DNA from: Kitasatospora aureofaciens
GTDB lineage: Bacteria; Actinomycetota; Actinomycetes; Streptomycetales; Streptomycetaceae
Assembly (NCBI GenBank): GCA_000720845.1
Contig: JODU01000016.1
Location: 62,001-126,000, forward strand
Reading direction: 5' to 3'
DNA: 64,000 nt
Position numbers and translations under genes: made by a program. Shown here piece by piece: positions 1 to 7,950 of the stretch (the stretch's first letter is position 1; every line of letters starts with the position of its first letter). The notes under the pieces are model-generated. The model searched no databases, had not been told where the DNA came from, and saw only the letters and a list, made by a program, of their open reading frames with translations.

Positions 1-651
1 CGCCGGAAGCAGGCGGCGCCCCGCGACAAGTGCCGCCGCGGCGAGGGGCACGGGGAGCGCGAAGACCAGGCGCCACGAGAGTTCGGTGAGTACGCCGCCG
101 AGGACGAGCCCTCCGACGAAGCCGCAGGCTCCCGCGGTGGCGTACCACCCGAGAGCACGGCCGCGCTTCGAGCCCTCCGGCCAGCCGGTGGTGATCAGGG
201 AGAGGGCCGCCGGAGCGAGGAAGCCCGCGGCGACGCCCTTCGCCAGCCTCGCCGCGATCAGCAGGCCCCCGGTCGGAGCGAGCGCCCCCAGCACGCTCAC
301 CGCCCCGAAGACGGCGACCGCGGTCAGGAAGACCCGTCGCCGTCCGAAGAGGTCGGCGACCCGGCCGCCCAGGAGCAGGAAGCCGCCGTAGCCGAGGGCG
401 TAGGCGGAGACGACCCACTGCAGGGAGCCCGACGCCATGCCGAGGTCGTGCTGAATGGCGGGCAGGGCGACGCCCACGTCGGACAAGTCGATGGCGTCCA
501 TGAAATGAGCCGCGCACAGGACCAGCAGGGCCGCAGTTCCGGGCGTCGGTGACGGGGACGGGGACGGGGACGCCTTCGGCGTGGCGTCGGCCCTCGGGGA
601 GTCGGCGGCCTCACGGGCGCCTGCGGCGGGGACGCCTCCGCGCTCCCTCAT
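1..651 (-). CDS. MFS drug/metabolite exporter, DHA2-like (C-terminus beyond window)
   Basis: This is the N-terminal 217 codons of a major facilitator superfamily transporter that continues past the left edge of the window. A Ser/Pro-rich cytoplasmic leader (SPSPSPSPTP) comes before the first membrane helix (TAALLVLCAAHFMDAIDLS). The MFS loop 2-3 signature follows as GGRVADLFGRRR, then helices with a GXXXG pattern. The layout looks like the proton-driven EmrB/QacA (DHA2) exporters, but the second half cannot be seen. The ATG at 651 overlaps the TGA of the upstream Atu4866-type gene (ATGA), so the two are translationally coupled. Substrate unknown; the neighbouring MmyB-like regulator is the likely controller. 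Confidence 0.85.
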   Translation of the reverse strand, partial: MRERGGVPAAGAREAADSPRADATPKASPSPSPSPTPGTAALLVLCAAHFMDAIDLSDVGVALPAIQHDLGMASGSLQWVVSAYALGYGGFLLLGGRVADLFGRRRVFLTAVAVFGAVSVLGALAPTGGLLIAARLAKGVAAGFLAPAALSLITTGWPEGSKRGRALGWYATAGACGFVGGLVLGGVLTELSWRLVFALPVPLAAAALVAGRRLLPA

Positions 652-926
652 GAGGGCTCCTCCTCGCGGTACAGCACGAGGTGTTCGTGGTGGAGCACGC
701 CGTCCCGCAGGTCTCCGGTGGCGGTGAAGCCGGTGTCGTCGACGTAGTCGAGGTGGTTGCCGGTCACCGTGTACCGGCCCGTGTACGCGCTGCGCCGGTT
801 CCCCCGGGCCTCGTCGTAGCGCCCGTCCGGCCGCAACTCCTGACGGATGTGGCCGTCCGCGGTCACCCACATGCCGACCACGTCGGCGTTGCCGGGGCTT
901 CGGTGACCCCGCGCGTTCGCTGGCAT
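648..926 (-). CDS. Atu4866 domain protein
   Basis: A small soluble protein of 92 residues. The pattern VVGMWVTADGHIRQELRPDG, followed by a YTGRYTV-NHLDYVDDTGF stretch and an HHEHLVLYR ending, matches the single-domain beta-barrel Atu4866 family of unknown function. The ATG at 926 is preferred over the TTG three bases upstream because AGGAAGG lies about 7 nt before it. The gene is first in a two-gene unit with the MFS exporter (4-nt overlap) and is divergent from an MmyB-type regulator. That arrangement suggests the protein and exporter are induced together. Biochemical role unknown. Confidence 0.75.
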   Translation of the reverse strand: MPANARGHRSPGNADVVGMWVTADGHIRQELRPDGRYDEARGNRRSAYTGRYTVTGNHLDYVDDTGFTATGDLRDGVLHHEHLVLYREEEPS

Positions 927-1008
927 CAAGATTGCCTTCCTCGGTGAGCGGTGGTGTCTGCCCGACCGAGTCTGCGCAGGTCAGCCCGGTGGAACCAGGG
1001 CGTTCTCC

Positions 1009-1031
1009 GCCTGGGTGCGGCGCACCCAGGC
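1009..1031. promoter_or_regulatory. 23-bp palindromic operator of the MmyB-like regulator
   Basis: A perfect 11-bp inverted repeat, GCCTGGGTGCG and CGCACCCAGGC, is separated by one G. It lies between the Atu4866/MFS unit and the regulator gene. A likely -10 box TAGCCT (1051-1056) sits 7 nt before the regulator ATG, implying a leaderless transcript whose -35 zone is covered by the palindrome. Autoregulation and control of the divergent exporter are inferred from position. Confidence 0.7.
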
Positions 1032-1063
1032 AGCGCGCAGGACCACCGCCTAGCCTGGGGGGC

Positions 1064-1915
1064 ATGGACGACAACCACCTTGGGGAGTTCCTGCGCGCCC
1101 GTCGCGCCGGACTGCGGCCGCAGGACGTCGGCATGGCGAGTCACGGCGTGCGCAGGGTCGCCGGACTGCGCCGCGAGGAGGTCGCCGTCCTGGCCGGGGT
1201 CAACGCCGACTACTACACCCGGCTGGAGCAGGGCCGCGAGCGGCACCCGTCACCGCAAGTGCTCGACGCCCTCGGCCGCGCGCTGCTCCTCGGCCCGGAC
1301 GCCCGGGCCCACCTGCACCGTCTGGCCGGGGTGGCACCGGCCGCCGGAGGCTCGCTGCACGTCACCGAACGGGTCAGTCCCGCACTGCGTCAGCTGATGG
1401 ACGGCTACGCCCACACCCCCGCCTTCGTCATGAGCCGCACCCTCGACCTGCTGGCCTCCAATGCCCTGGCCGACGCGCTCTACGCCGCCTTCACGCCCGC
1501 GGACAACCTGGCCCGCATGACCTTCCTCGACCCGGCGGGCCGGCACTTCTACCGGGACTGGGAGCGGGCCGCCCAGGCCGTCGTCGCCAACCTGCGCCAG
1601 GCGGCGGGCTTCGATCCCGAACACCCGCGTCTGGGGCCGCTCGTGGACACGCTCACCGAGCACAGTGCCGTGTTCCGGCGCCTGTGGGCGGAGCACTCCG
1701 TGCGCGGCAAGACGCGGGACGCCAAGCAGCTGCTCCACCCGGACGTCGGTGCTCTGTCACTGACGTACCAGTCCTTCGACGTCCGCGACGCGCCGGGCCA
1801 GCAACTGGTGATCTACCACGCCGAGCCGGGCAGCCCGTCGGCCCACGCCTTGACCCTCCTCGGCTCCCTGTACGCCGGCGAACGGCAGACCGCGCCCGGC
1901 TCCGCCGGACAGTGA
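1064..1915 (+). CDS. XRE/MmyB-like transcriptional regulator
   Basis: A 283-residue regulator with an N-terminal helix-turn-helix (LGEFLRARRAGLRP, GVRRVAGLRREEVAVLAGVN, YYTRLEQGRERHPS) followed by the MmyB-type ligand-binding region (PAFVMSRTLDLLASNALADA, FLDPAGRHFYRDWE). This family often controls a neighbouring oxidoreductase or transporter. The frame is open further upstream, but ATG 1064 is chosen because the HTH alignment begins there and a TAGCCT -10 box lies 7 nt before it, so the mRNA is probably leaderless. It is divergent from the Atu4866/MFS unit, with a perfect palindrome between them. Ligand unknown. Confidence 0.9.
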   Translation: MDDNHLGEFLRARRAGLRPQDVGMASHGVRRVAGLRREEVAVLAGVNADYYTRLEQGRERHPSPQVLDALGRALLLGPDARAHLHRLAGVAPAAGGSLHVTERVSPALRQLMDGYAHTPAFVMSRTLDLLASNALADALYAAFTPADNLARMTFLDPAGRHFYRDWERAAQAVVANLRQAAGFDPEHPRLGPLVDTLTEHSAVFRRLWAEHSVRGKTRDAKQLLHPDVGALSLTYQSFDVRDAPGQQLVIYHAEPGSPSAHALTLLGSLYAGERQTAPGSAGQ

Positions 1916-1943
1916 CTCCCGCCGCCGTCGAGGTGTGCGGGAG

Positions 1944-2201
1944 CTAGGAGCCCGGCCCGGCCGACGCCGTCCCGGAGGGTACGGCCCGAGCCGGTGTTCC
2001 GTCCTCCCAGCGCAGCAGGTCCCCCGGCTGGCACTCCAGTACCTCGCACAGCGCCGCGAGCGTGGTGAACCGCACCGCCTTGGCGCGGCCGTTCTTGAGC
2101 ACGGCCAGGTTGGCGGGGGTGATGCCGACCCGGTCCGCGAGCTCGCCCACGGACATCTTCCGCCTGGCCAGCATCACGTCGATGTCCACGACGATCGGCA
2201 T
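1944..2201 (-). CDS. Small XRE-family HTH regulator (YozG-like)
   Basis: An 85-residue protein that is almost only a Cro/CI-type helix-turn-helix: VMLARRKMSVGELADRVGI, then TPANLAVLKNGRAKAVRFTT, ALCEVLECQPGDLLRWED. Small regulators of this type are typically encoded beside a DUF2975 membrane protein, as here. Its ATG (2201-2199) shares one base with the TGA of the DUF2975 gene, so translation is coupled. Two ATCG-N5-CGAT dyads ahead of the operon are the probable binding sites. The longer reading frame extending upstream over the DUF2975 gene was rejected because that part is out-of-frame shadow. Confidence 0.88.
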   Translation of the reverse strand: MPIVVDIDVMLARRKMSVGELADRVGITPANLAVLKNGRAKAVRFTTLAALCEVLECQPGDLLRWEDGTPARAVPSGTASAGPGS

Positions 2202-2692
2202 CAGATCACCTCGGCCAGTTCGGCCCGCATCCGCGAGGCCTCCACGTCCCGCGCCACGGCCTGGGCGAGCAGCACCCGCAGCACCAGGACGACGAGAGCG
2301 ACCCCGAAGACGGCCAACGCGGCTCCGCCCAGCAGGAGCACGATGCCCGGGGCCACGGCCTCGCCCGGCGCCAGGACGACCCCGAGCGCGAACACCAGCA
2401 GGACGGCGGCCAGGAACGCGCCGATGATCAGGTGCACGTGCCGGAACGCGGCGAGGGAGAAGACGGTGCCGCGCCGCACCATCGTCACCAGCCGCCACAC
2501 GCAGACCAGGACGACCTGGGCCGCCATGACGCCGAGGACCACGATCGTGAGGATCGGGACGACCCGGCCCGACAGGGCGCTGTCCTCGACGTCGGCGGCC
2601 AGCAGCACGGCCATCACCGTCTGCACTCCCACCGAGCCGGCGAGCAAGGCCACGAGCACGGCACGCAGCGCGAGCACGGTCAGTTTTCCCAT
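2201..2692 (-). CDS. DUF2975 integral membrane protein
   Basis: A 163-residue membrane protein with about four hydrophobic helices: near residues 4-28, 45-66, 85-106 and 113-140. A cytoplasmic loop RLVTMVRRGTVFSLAAFRHV has the short motif seen in DUF2975 proteins, whose function is unknown. ATG 2692 is preferred to the in-frame GTG six bases upstream, since GAGGAGG lies about 7 nt before the ATG but only 2 nt before the GTG. It is first gene of a two-gene operon with the small XRE regulator. The regulator may respond to a membrane signal through this partner, but nothing in the sequence proves it. Confidence 0.85.
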   Translation of the reverse strand: MGKLTVLALRAVLVALLAGSVGVQTVMAVLLAADVEDSALSGRVVPILTIVVLGVMAAQVVLVCVWRLVTMVRRGTVFSLAAFRHVHLIIGAFLAAVLLVFALGVVLAPGEAVAPGIVLLLGGAALAVFGVALVVLVLRVLLAQAVARDVEASRMRAELAEVI

Positions 2693-2707
2693 CGCCACTC
2701 CTCCTCG

Positions 2708-2741
2708 ATCGAACTACGATGGGAATCTATCGTTTTTCGAT
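2708..2741. promoter_or_regulatory. Twin ATCG-N5-CGAT operators ahead of the DUF2975/XRE operon
   Basis: Two short dyads of the same form occur at 2708-2720 (ATCG AACTA CGAT) and 2729-2741 (ATCG TTTTT CGAT). The second extends to a perfect CTATCG-TTTTT-CGATAG at 2727-2743. Their centres are 21 bp apart, two helical turns, and they lie just before the ribosome-binding site of the DUF2975 gene. This is the expected footprint of two XRE dimers. The site also lies upstream of the divergent histidine kinase gene. Confidence 0.7.
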
Positions 2742-2845
2742 AGGGTCGGCAAGGTGCGGCAGGGAGGAGTCGCGCGGGGCCTTACGCAGCGGATTGGACT
2801 TTCGGCAGTGGCCGGCAGGCGTGCGCGGTCCGTACCGTCGCCTCC

Positions 2846-4312
2846 GTGGAGAGCACAACGACCGACGGCCGGACCGGACGCAGGACCGGAACCGCCCTTC
2901 CCGGGTGGGCACGTGATCCCGGGACCCTGCTCACGGCGGCCACCACGCTGACCGCCGGCCTGAGCGCGACGAACCTGTGGTGGACCGTCCCGACCGCCGT
3001 CACCGCGTTCCTCGCGGGGCGGCGGCCCGGGCGGACGGCTCCGACGGCGCTCGCCCTGGTCGCGATCCTCGCGGCCGGTGTGACGGCGCTGTCCGTCGTT
3101 CCCGCCTGGCTCCCGCCGGCCGGCCGGTTCGCGACCGTGGTGGTCGCCGCCATGATGCTGCCCTGGTTCGCGGGCCGGTTCTGGTGCCAGTACCGGCAGC
3201 TCGTCCGGGCCGGGTGGGAGCGTGCGGGTCAACTGGAGCGCGAGCAGCGGCTGATCGCCGACCAGGCCAGGTCGCGCGAGCGGGCCCGCATCGCGCAGGA
3301 CATGCACGACGTTCTCGGCCACGACCTCAGCCTGATCGCGCTGGCGGCCGGCGCCCTGAAGCTGGCGCCGGACCTCGCGGAACACCACCAGAGGGCAGCG
3401 GCGGACATCCGCGCCCGAGCGGCGGCCGCGGTGGACCGGCTCGGCGAGGTGATCGGTGTCCTGCGCGAGGAGACCGGTCCCAGCGCGCTCGACGCCGAGG
3501 GCTCCGGCCTCACCAGGCTGATCTCCGAGGCGTCCGACGCCGGGCTCGCGGTGGAGTGGCGCGTCGACGGCGAGGCGGACGACCTGCCGCCCGTGGCCGA
3601 GCGGGCGGCTCACCGGGTCGTGCAGGAGTCCCTCACCAACGTGGCCAAACACGCGCCCGGCGCGCGGGCGACCGTCCATGTGACCCATGGGGCGACGGCG
3701 ACCGAGGTCGTCGTGGAGAACGGCCCGCCGCCGGACACGGCCGGAGAGCGGCCCCGGCCCGGCGGCGGCGGGCGTGGCCTGATCGGGCTCGACGAACGTG
3801 TGCGGTTGACCGGCGGCGCCTTCGACCACGGACCGCGCGACGGAGGCTACGCGGTCGTCGCGCGCATCCCGCACACGCCCTCGTCCCCGCCACCCGCAGC
3901 GTCGCCGCCCGCGCCCCCCGGCCTGCGCGGTGACACACTGCCGATGGAACACCGCCGCGCCCGGCGCCGGGTGGGCCGGACCCTGGTCGCCGCGGTCATG
4001 GTGCCGCTCGTGACGGGGGCCCTGCTGAGCGGAGCGCTGATGATCCGGGAGACGATGTCGGCGGCCCGGTCGGTCCTGGACCCTCGCGACTATGCCCGCC
4101 TGCACGTGGGGCAACCTCGTGCCGAGGTACGGCGTCTCCTGCCGGAGCGGCAGACCGACTACCGGCCGCTGACCGACGAGCCGACGGGAGACGGCACGAC
4201 ATGCGAGTACTACGCGATGACGGCCGACCGGTTCGACGACCGCTCCGGCGACGCCTACCGGCTCTGCTTCCGGCAGGACACCCTGGTGTCCCTGGGCACG
4301 GTCGCCCCGTGA
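2846..4312 (+). CDS. NarL-type sensor histidine kinase with an extra C-terminal membrane/SmpA-like domain
   Basis: A 488-residue kinase starting at GTG 2846. Residues 27-110 carry several membrane helices. Residues 140-215 form a HisKA_3 dimerisation domain with phospho-acceptor His154 in AQDMHDVLGHDLSL. An HATPase domain follows to about residue 345 (VVQESLTNVAKHA, GGGGRGLIGLDERV). The odd part is the tail: after a Pro/Ala linker comes another membrane helix (TLVAAVMVPLVTGALLSGAL) and a roughly 85-residue segment with LHVGQPRAEVRRLLPERQ and YRLCFRQDTLVSLG, resembling the SmpA/BamE fold of outer proteins. The tail would lie outside the membrane. The response regulator gene starts 7 nt downstream, so they form one unit. 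Confidence 0.88.
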   Translation: MESTTTDGRTGRRTGTALPGWARDPGTLLTAATTLTAGLSATNLWWTVPTAVTAFLAGRRPGRTAPTALALVAILAAGVTALSVVPAWLPPAGRFATVVVAAMMLPWFAGRFWCQYRQLVRAGWERAGQLEREQRLIADQARSRERARIAQDMHDVLGHDLSLIALAAGALKLAPDLAEHHQRAAADIRARAAAAVDRLGEVIGVLREETGPSALDAEGSGLTRLISEASDAGLAVEWRVDGEADDLPPVAERAAHRVVQESLTNVAKHAPGARATVHVTHGATATEVVVENGPPPDTAGERPRPGGGGRGLIGLDERVRLTGGAFDHGPRDGGYAVVARIPHTPSSPPPAASPPAPPGLRGDTLPMEHRRARRRVGRTLVAAVMVPLVTGALLSGALMIRETMSAARSVLDPRDYARLHVGQPRAEVRRLLPERQTDYRPLTDEPTGDGTTCEYYAMTADRFDDRSGDAYRLCFRQDTLVSLGTVAP

Positions 4313-4319
4313 GCGCGCG

Positions 4320-5000
4320 ATGATCCGGGTGCTGATCGCCGACGACGAGCCGATGATCCGTGCCGGGGTACGCTCCGTCCTCGCCACCGATCCGGGCATC
4401 GACGTCGTCGCCGAGGCCGCCGACGGGCACGACGCCGTGGAGCTGGTCCGGCGCCACCGGCCCATGGTGGCCGTACTGGACATCCGCATGCCGGGCGTCA
4501 ACGGCATCGACGCCGCCGCGGAGATCCGCGCCACCGTGCCGGGCACGGGCGTCGTCATGCTGACGACCTTCGGCGAGGACGACTACATCCTCGAGGCGCT
4601 CGGCCGCGGCGCCGCGGGCTTCCTGATCAAGTCGGGCGAGCCGGAGGAACTGATCGCCGCGGTCCGCTCGGTGGCCGAGGGCGCCGCCTACCTGTCACCG
4701 AAGGTCGCGGCCCGGGTCGTCGCGCACCTCTCCGCCACGGGCGCCGGCACGTCGGCCGCCCGACGTGCCGGCGCCCGGAGCCGGGTCGCCGCACTCACCG
4801 CCCGGGAAGGCGAGGTACTGGCCCTGCTCGGCAGCGGCCTGTCCAACGGGCAGATCGCCCGGCGACTCCATGTGGTGGAGGGGACGGTCAAGGCCCACGT
4901 GAGTTCCATCCTGGCGAGGCTGGGCGTCGACAACCGGGCCGCTGCCGCGGTCGTGGCCCACGAGGCGGGCATCATTCCGCCGCGGCCTTCCCAGCCGTGA
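4320..5000 (+). CDS. NarL/LuxR-family response regulator
   Basis: A 226-residue two-component output protein. The receiver domain (residues 2-120) has acidic residues Asp8/Asp9, phospho-acceptor Asp54 (VAVLDIRMPG), Thr82/Thr83 and Lys104. A LuxR-type HTH at about residues 155-220 contains LTAREGEVLALLGSGLSNGQ and the recognition helix region EGTVKAHVSSILARLGV. It is co-transcribed with the kinase just upstream and presumably phosphorylated by it. Its 3' end (4695-5000) is overlapped on the opposite strand by the open reading frame of the PAP2 phosphatase. Target genes cannot be read from the sequence. Confidence 0.93.
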   Translation: MIRVLIADDEPMIRAGVRSVLATDPGIDVVAEAADGHDAVELVRRHRPMVAVLDIRMPGVNGIDAAAEIRATVPGTGVVMLTTFGEDDYILEALGRGAAGFLIKSGEPEELIAAVRSVAEGAAYLSPKVAARVVAHLSATGAGTSAARRAGARSRVAALTAREGEVLALLGSGLSNGQIARRLHVVEGTVKAHVSSILARLGVDNRAAAAVVAHEAGIIPPRPSQP

Positions 5001-5681
5001 GGCCAGGCCCTGGGCGAGGGGCAGCAACGCGAGGAGCACCGCCGCCACGACGGCGCCGCCCAGCGCCGCACCGGCGAGCACGTCGTGCGGGTAGTGCACT
5101 CCCACCAGCACGCGCAGCAGCGCGGCGGCCCCGGCCAGCGGCAGCGTGATCACACCGAGCCGGGGGCGCAGCACGGCCAGACCGACGGCCAGCCCGGCGG
5201 CCAGCGTCGCGTGGTTGCTCGGGAAGGACCAGTCCCCCACCCCCGGGCACGCGGCGACCGCCTCGGCCCCCGCGCCGAGTGCCCGGCACGGCCGCTCCTC
5301 GTCCACCACGAGCTTCAGCGCTTCACTCACCACGTAGGCCGCGACGGTGCCCAGTCCGGTCAGTACCGTCCCGGCGACCACGCGTGCGTCCTTGCGGCGG
5401 ACCGCCGTCCACCACACCAGGAGCAGCATCACTCCGAGGATCACGAGCGTGCCCTCGGTGGCCACCTCCAGAACGGAGCCCGTCCACAACGGCGCATCCG
5501 CCAACGCCCCCGTCACCGACCGGTACACGGACGCCGAAGCACCGCCGGTCACCTCGACGGCACCGGCCTCGCCCAGCCCGCCGGGGGACAGCCACGCGAC
5601 CGTCCCCGCTCCCCCACCGAGGACGGCCGACACACCGAGCGTCCGACCGGCCCGGACCTTCATTCGCGGTTCTCGTTCCAT
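4695..5681 (-). CDS. PAP2-type membrane phosphatase with an antisense C-terminal extension
   Basis: A phosphatidic-acid-phosphatase type 2 protein. The three motifs are visible: KLVVDEERPCR, SFPSNHATLAAGLAVGL and RVLVGVHYPHDVLAG, with flanking membrane helices, so it likely acts on a lipid or undecaprenyl phosphate. The family fold ends near PLAQGLASRLGRP (about position 5000), but the frame has no stop there. It runs about 100 more codons antisense to the response regulator, to TGA at 4695. ATG 5681 is chosen because a TACGTT -10-like box lies 7 nt before it (possible leaderless start); ATG 5663 is an alternative. Whether the long tail is a real product is uncertain. Confidence 0.75.
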   Translation of the reverse strand: MEREPRMKVRAGRTLGVSAVLGGGAGTVAWLSPGGLGEAGAVEVTGGASASVYRSVTGALADAPLWTGSVLEVATEGTLVILGVMLLLVWWTAVRRKDARVVAGTVLTGLGTVAAYVVSEALKLVVDEERPCRALGAGAEAVAACPGVGDWSFPSNHATLAAGLAVGLAVLRPRLGVITLPLAGAAALLRVLVGVHYPHDVLAGAALGGAVVAAVLLALLPLAQGLASRLGRPRRNDARLVGHDRGSGPVVDAQPRQDGTHVGLDRPLHHMESPGDLPVGQAAAEQGQYLAFPGGECGDPAPGAGTSGGRRAGARGGEVRDDPGRDLR

Positions 5682-5860
5682 GGGCTCGAACGTAGAAGCG
5701 GGCGGAGCCGGACACCCGAGCCGAAGGACCACACCGGCCCTTGACCATCGTCGGGGTTGACAGCCGGTAGCGGGGCGTCGGCCCCGGCCCGGGGGCCGCA
5801 CGACGCTCGTGTCCCGGGGAAGCCGATGTGCGGCGCCTCCAAGGCTGTTAGCCTCCGCGC

Positions 5861-6400
5861 ATGTCAGACCTGGGGCCCGTCGCCTGGCCGCCCGCGCCGA
5901 TCACGACCGGGAGACTCGTGCTCCGTGCCCCCGAGGCCCGGGACCGTGCGGTGTTCGTCGAACTGCTGGCGTCGCCGGAGGTGCACGCGCACCTCGGCGG
6001 GCCCCGTCGGCGCGACGAGCTCGAGCGCGAGCTTCCCGTGGTGCCCGAGCGGTGGCCGGGGAGTCTCGTCGTCGACCTCGACGGGGCGATGATCGGCCAG
6101 ATCCTGCTCAGAAGGGCTACGGAGCACCTTCGTCCGGCGGCCGCGGGAAAGCTCGATCTCGGCTATCTGTTCCTGCCGCGCGTGTGGGGACACGGGTACG
6201 CCGCCGAGGCGTGCGCGGCGGCACTGGACTGGCTCGACGGCGTCCTTCCCGGCGAGCCGGTGGTGCTCGCCACCCAGACCGCCAACTCCGCCTCGATGCG
6301 CCTCGCGGCCAAGCTGGGGTTCATCGAGGTGGAGCGGTTCTGGGCCTGGGACGCCGAGCAGTGGCTCGGCCTGCGGTCACCGGTCACACCGTCCGCATGA
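5861..6400 (+). CDS. GNAT-family N-acetyltransferase (RimJ/RimL-like)
   Basis: A 179-residue acetyl-CoA-dependent N-acyltransferase. It opens with the family entry ITTGRLVLRAPEARDRAVF and has the acetyl-CoA-binding region DLGYLFLPRVWGHGYAAEAC, where the pyrophosphate loop reads RVWGHGYA. It ends with NSASMRLAAKLGFIEVERF. This is the RimJ/RimL type acting on protein N-termini, antibiotics or small amines; the substrate cannot be deduced. It is monocistronic, flanked by intergenic stretches on both sides. Confidence 0.88.
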   Translation: MSDLGPVAWPPAPITTGRLVLRAPEARDRAVFVELLASPEVHAHLGGPRRRDELERELPVVPERWPGSLVVDLDGAMIGQILLRRATEHLRPAAAGKLDLGYLFLPRVWGHGYAAEACAAALDWLDGVLPGEPVVLATQTANSASMRLAAKLGFIEVERFWAWDAEQWLGLRSPVTPSA

Positions 6401-6467
6401 GCGGGCGCCTCACCGGGAAGTTCCGTACCCGGCCCACCATGACGCAACCCTGTGTGAAGCTTTGCCT

Positions 6468-7271
6468 ATGACTCAGCCGCGTGAAGAACTCAGGGCGAGA
6501 CTGCAGACCGATCGTCCGCACTCCGCCCGTGTCTGGAACTACCTGCTGGGAGGCAAGGACAACTATCCCGTCGACAGCGAGGCCGGCGAGGTCATCCTGA
6601 CGACGTTTCCGGAGTTCGCCGCCGTCGCCCGTCTCCAACGGCGGTTCCTGGCCCGCGCGGTACGCTTCCTGGCCGGTGAGGCCGGCATCCGCCAGTTCCT
6701 CGACATCGGCACCGGGCTGCCCACCGCGGACAACACCCACGAGCTGGCCCAGCGCATCGCGCCGGAGAGCCGCATCGTGTACGTGGACAACGACCCCCTC
6801 GTCCTCACCCACGCTCAGGCGTTGCTCACCAGCAGCCCGCAGGGTGCCTGCGCCTACGTCGACGCCGACGTCCGGGACCCGGAACGGATCCTGGGCGAGG
6901 CCGCCAAGACCCTGGACCTCAGCCGTCCGGTCGCGCTGACCACACTCGGGATCATGGGTCAGATCTCCGACGCCGACCGTCCCGCCGAGCTGTTGAACAC
7001 GCTGCTCTCGGCGCTGCCCGCGGGCAGCTACCTGGCCCTGAGCGACGGCACCAACGGCAACGAGGCGCTGAACCGGGCGGTCGAGGTCTACAACGGGCAG
7101 TCGGCCAACACCTACCACCTGCGCTCCCCGCAGGAGATCGCCGCCTTCTTCGCCGGCCTGGACCTGGTGGAGCCCGGGGTCGTGTCCACGGCCTCCTGGC
7201 GCCCGGACGCCGACCAGGCGGAGGAGCCCACGGCCGACGTGTCCGTCTGCGGGGTCGCGGCCAAGAACTGA
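6468..7271 (+). CDS. SAM-dependent methyltransferase, Methyltransf_19 (DUF574) family
   Basis: A 267-residue protein of the actinobacteria-restricted DUF574 group. Signature blocks are RPHSARVWNYLLGGKDNYPVD near residue 18, the SAM-binding FLDIGTGLPTADNTHE, and VYVDNDPLVLTHAQALL. No true substrate is firmly known for most members, which are highly duplicated in Streptomyces. ATG 6468 is taken over the TTG six bases upstream; neither has a good Shine-Dalgarno sequence. Not part of an obvious operon. Confidence 0.9.
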   Translation: MTQPREELRARLQTDRPHSARVWNYLLGGKDNYPVDSEAGEVILTTFPEFAAVARLQRRFLARAVRFLAGEAGIRQFLDIGTGLPTADNTHELAQRIAPESRIVYVDNDPLVLTHAQALLTSSPQGACAYVDADVRDPERILGEAAKTLDLSRPVALTTLGIMGQISDADRPAELLNTLLSALPAGSYLALSDGTNGNEALNRAVEVYNGQSANTYHLRSPQEIAAFFAGLDLVEPGVVSTASWRPDADQAEEPTADVSVCGVAAKN

Positions 7272-7444
7272 CGTCCCCCGCCGCCGAGTCGGCGGGAACC
7301 CTGGGGTGCCCGCCGACCGGTGCCGTACGCCGCGAGCTCCGCCCGCCGCGGCGGTACTCCTCCGGACGGACCCATGTCCCGGCGCGTTCCCCGGGGCCGC
7401 CGGATCACCGGGCTAGTGTCGGCGTTCCGTCGTCCTGAGGGAGC

Positions 7445-7909
7445 GTGTCCAGCTTGGCCCGGAACCGTCGTCTGATCCTGAGTACCCCGTCCGAGGTCTG
7501 GAGCCTGCTGTCCGACGGGCACCGATACGGGGAGTGGGTGACCGGCACCCGGCAGATCCTCGCCGCGGACCCGCACTGGCCGCAGGTTGGCGCCCGGCTG
7601 CGCGTCAGGGTCGGGGTGGGCCCGCTGGTCCTCGACGACACCTGCGTCGTCCGCGTCTGCGAACCCGAGCGCCGCCTGGAACTGGAGGCGAAGGCCGAAC
7701 CGTTCGGCGCGGCCCGCATCGCCATGAAGTTGATGCCCTGGGGCGACGCCACGCTCTTCGTGCTGGACTGGCACGCGTTGCGCGGGCCCGGCATCCGGAT
7801 GCACGGACTGCCCGTGGACTACCTCGTCGAGGTCCGCAACGGCATGATGCTGACCAAGCTCGCCAGGATCGCCGTCCGGGAGCACGACCGCGCACCGCGG
7901 CAGGGCTGA
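7445..7909 (+). CDS. SRPBCC (START-like) domain protein
   Basis: A 154-residue single-domain protein of the polyketide-cyclase/dehydrase-like SRPBCC fold: an N-terminal strand (RNRRLILSTPSEVWSLLSDG), a helix with YGEWVTGTRQI, a central sheet, and a long C-terminal helix (YLVEVRNGMMLTKLARIAV). Such proteins bind hydrophobic ligands; most stand-alone members have no known role. The GTG at 7445 sits directly after a GAGGGAG motif, so a slightly later TTG at 7454 would give better spacing. About 170 bases upstream hold no gene. Confidence 0.72.
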   Translation: MSSLARNRRLILSTPSEVWSLLSDGHRYGEWVTGTRQILAADPHWPQVGARLRVRVGVGPLVLDDTCVVRVCEPERRLELEAKAEPFGAARIAMKLMPWGDATLFVLDWHALRGPGIRMHGLPVDYLVEVRNGMMLTKLARIAVREHDRAPRQG

Positions 7910-7950
7910 GGACGAGCCCCACGAGGGCGAGCCTCCCCGGCCCGCACCCA

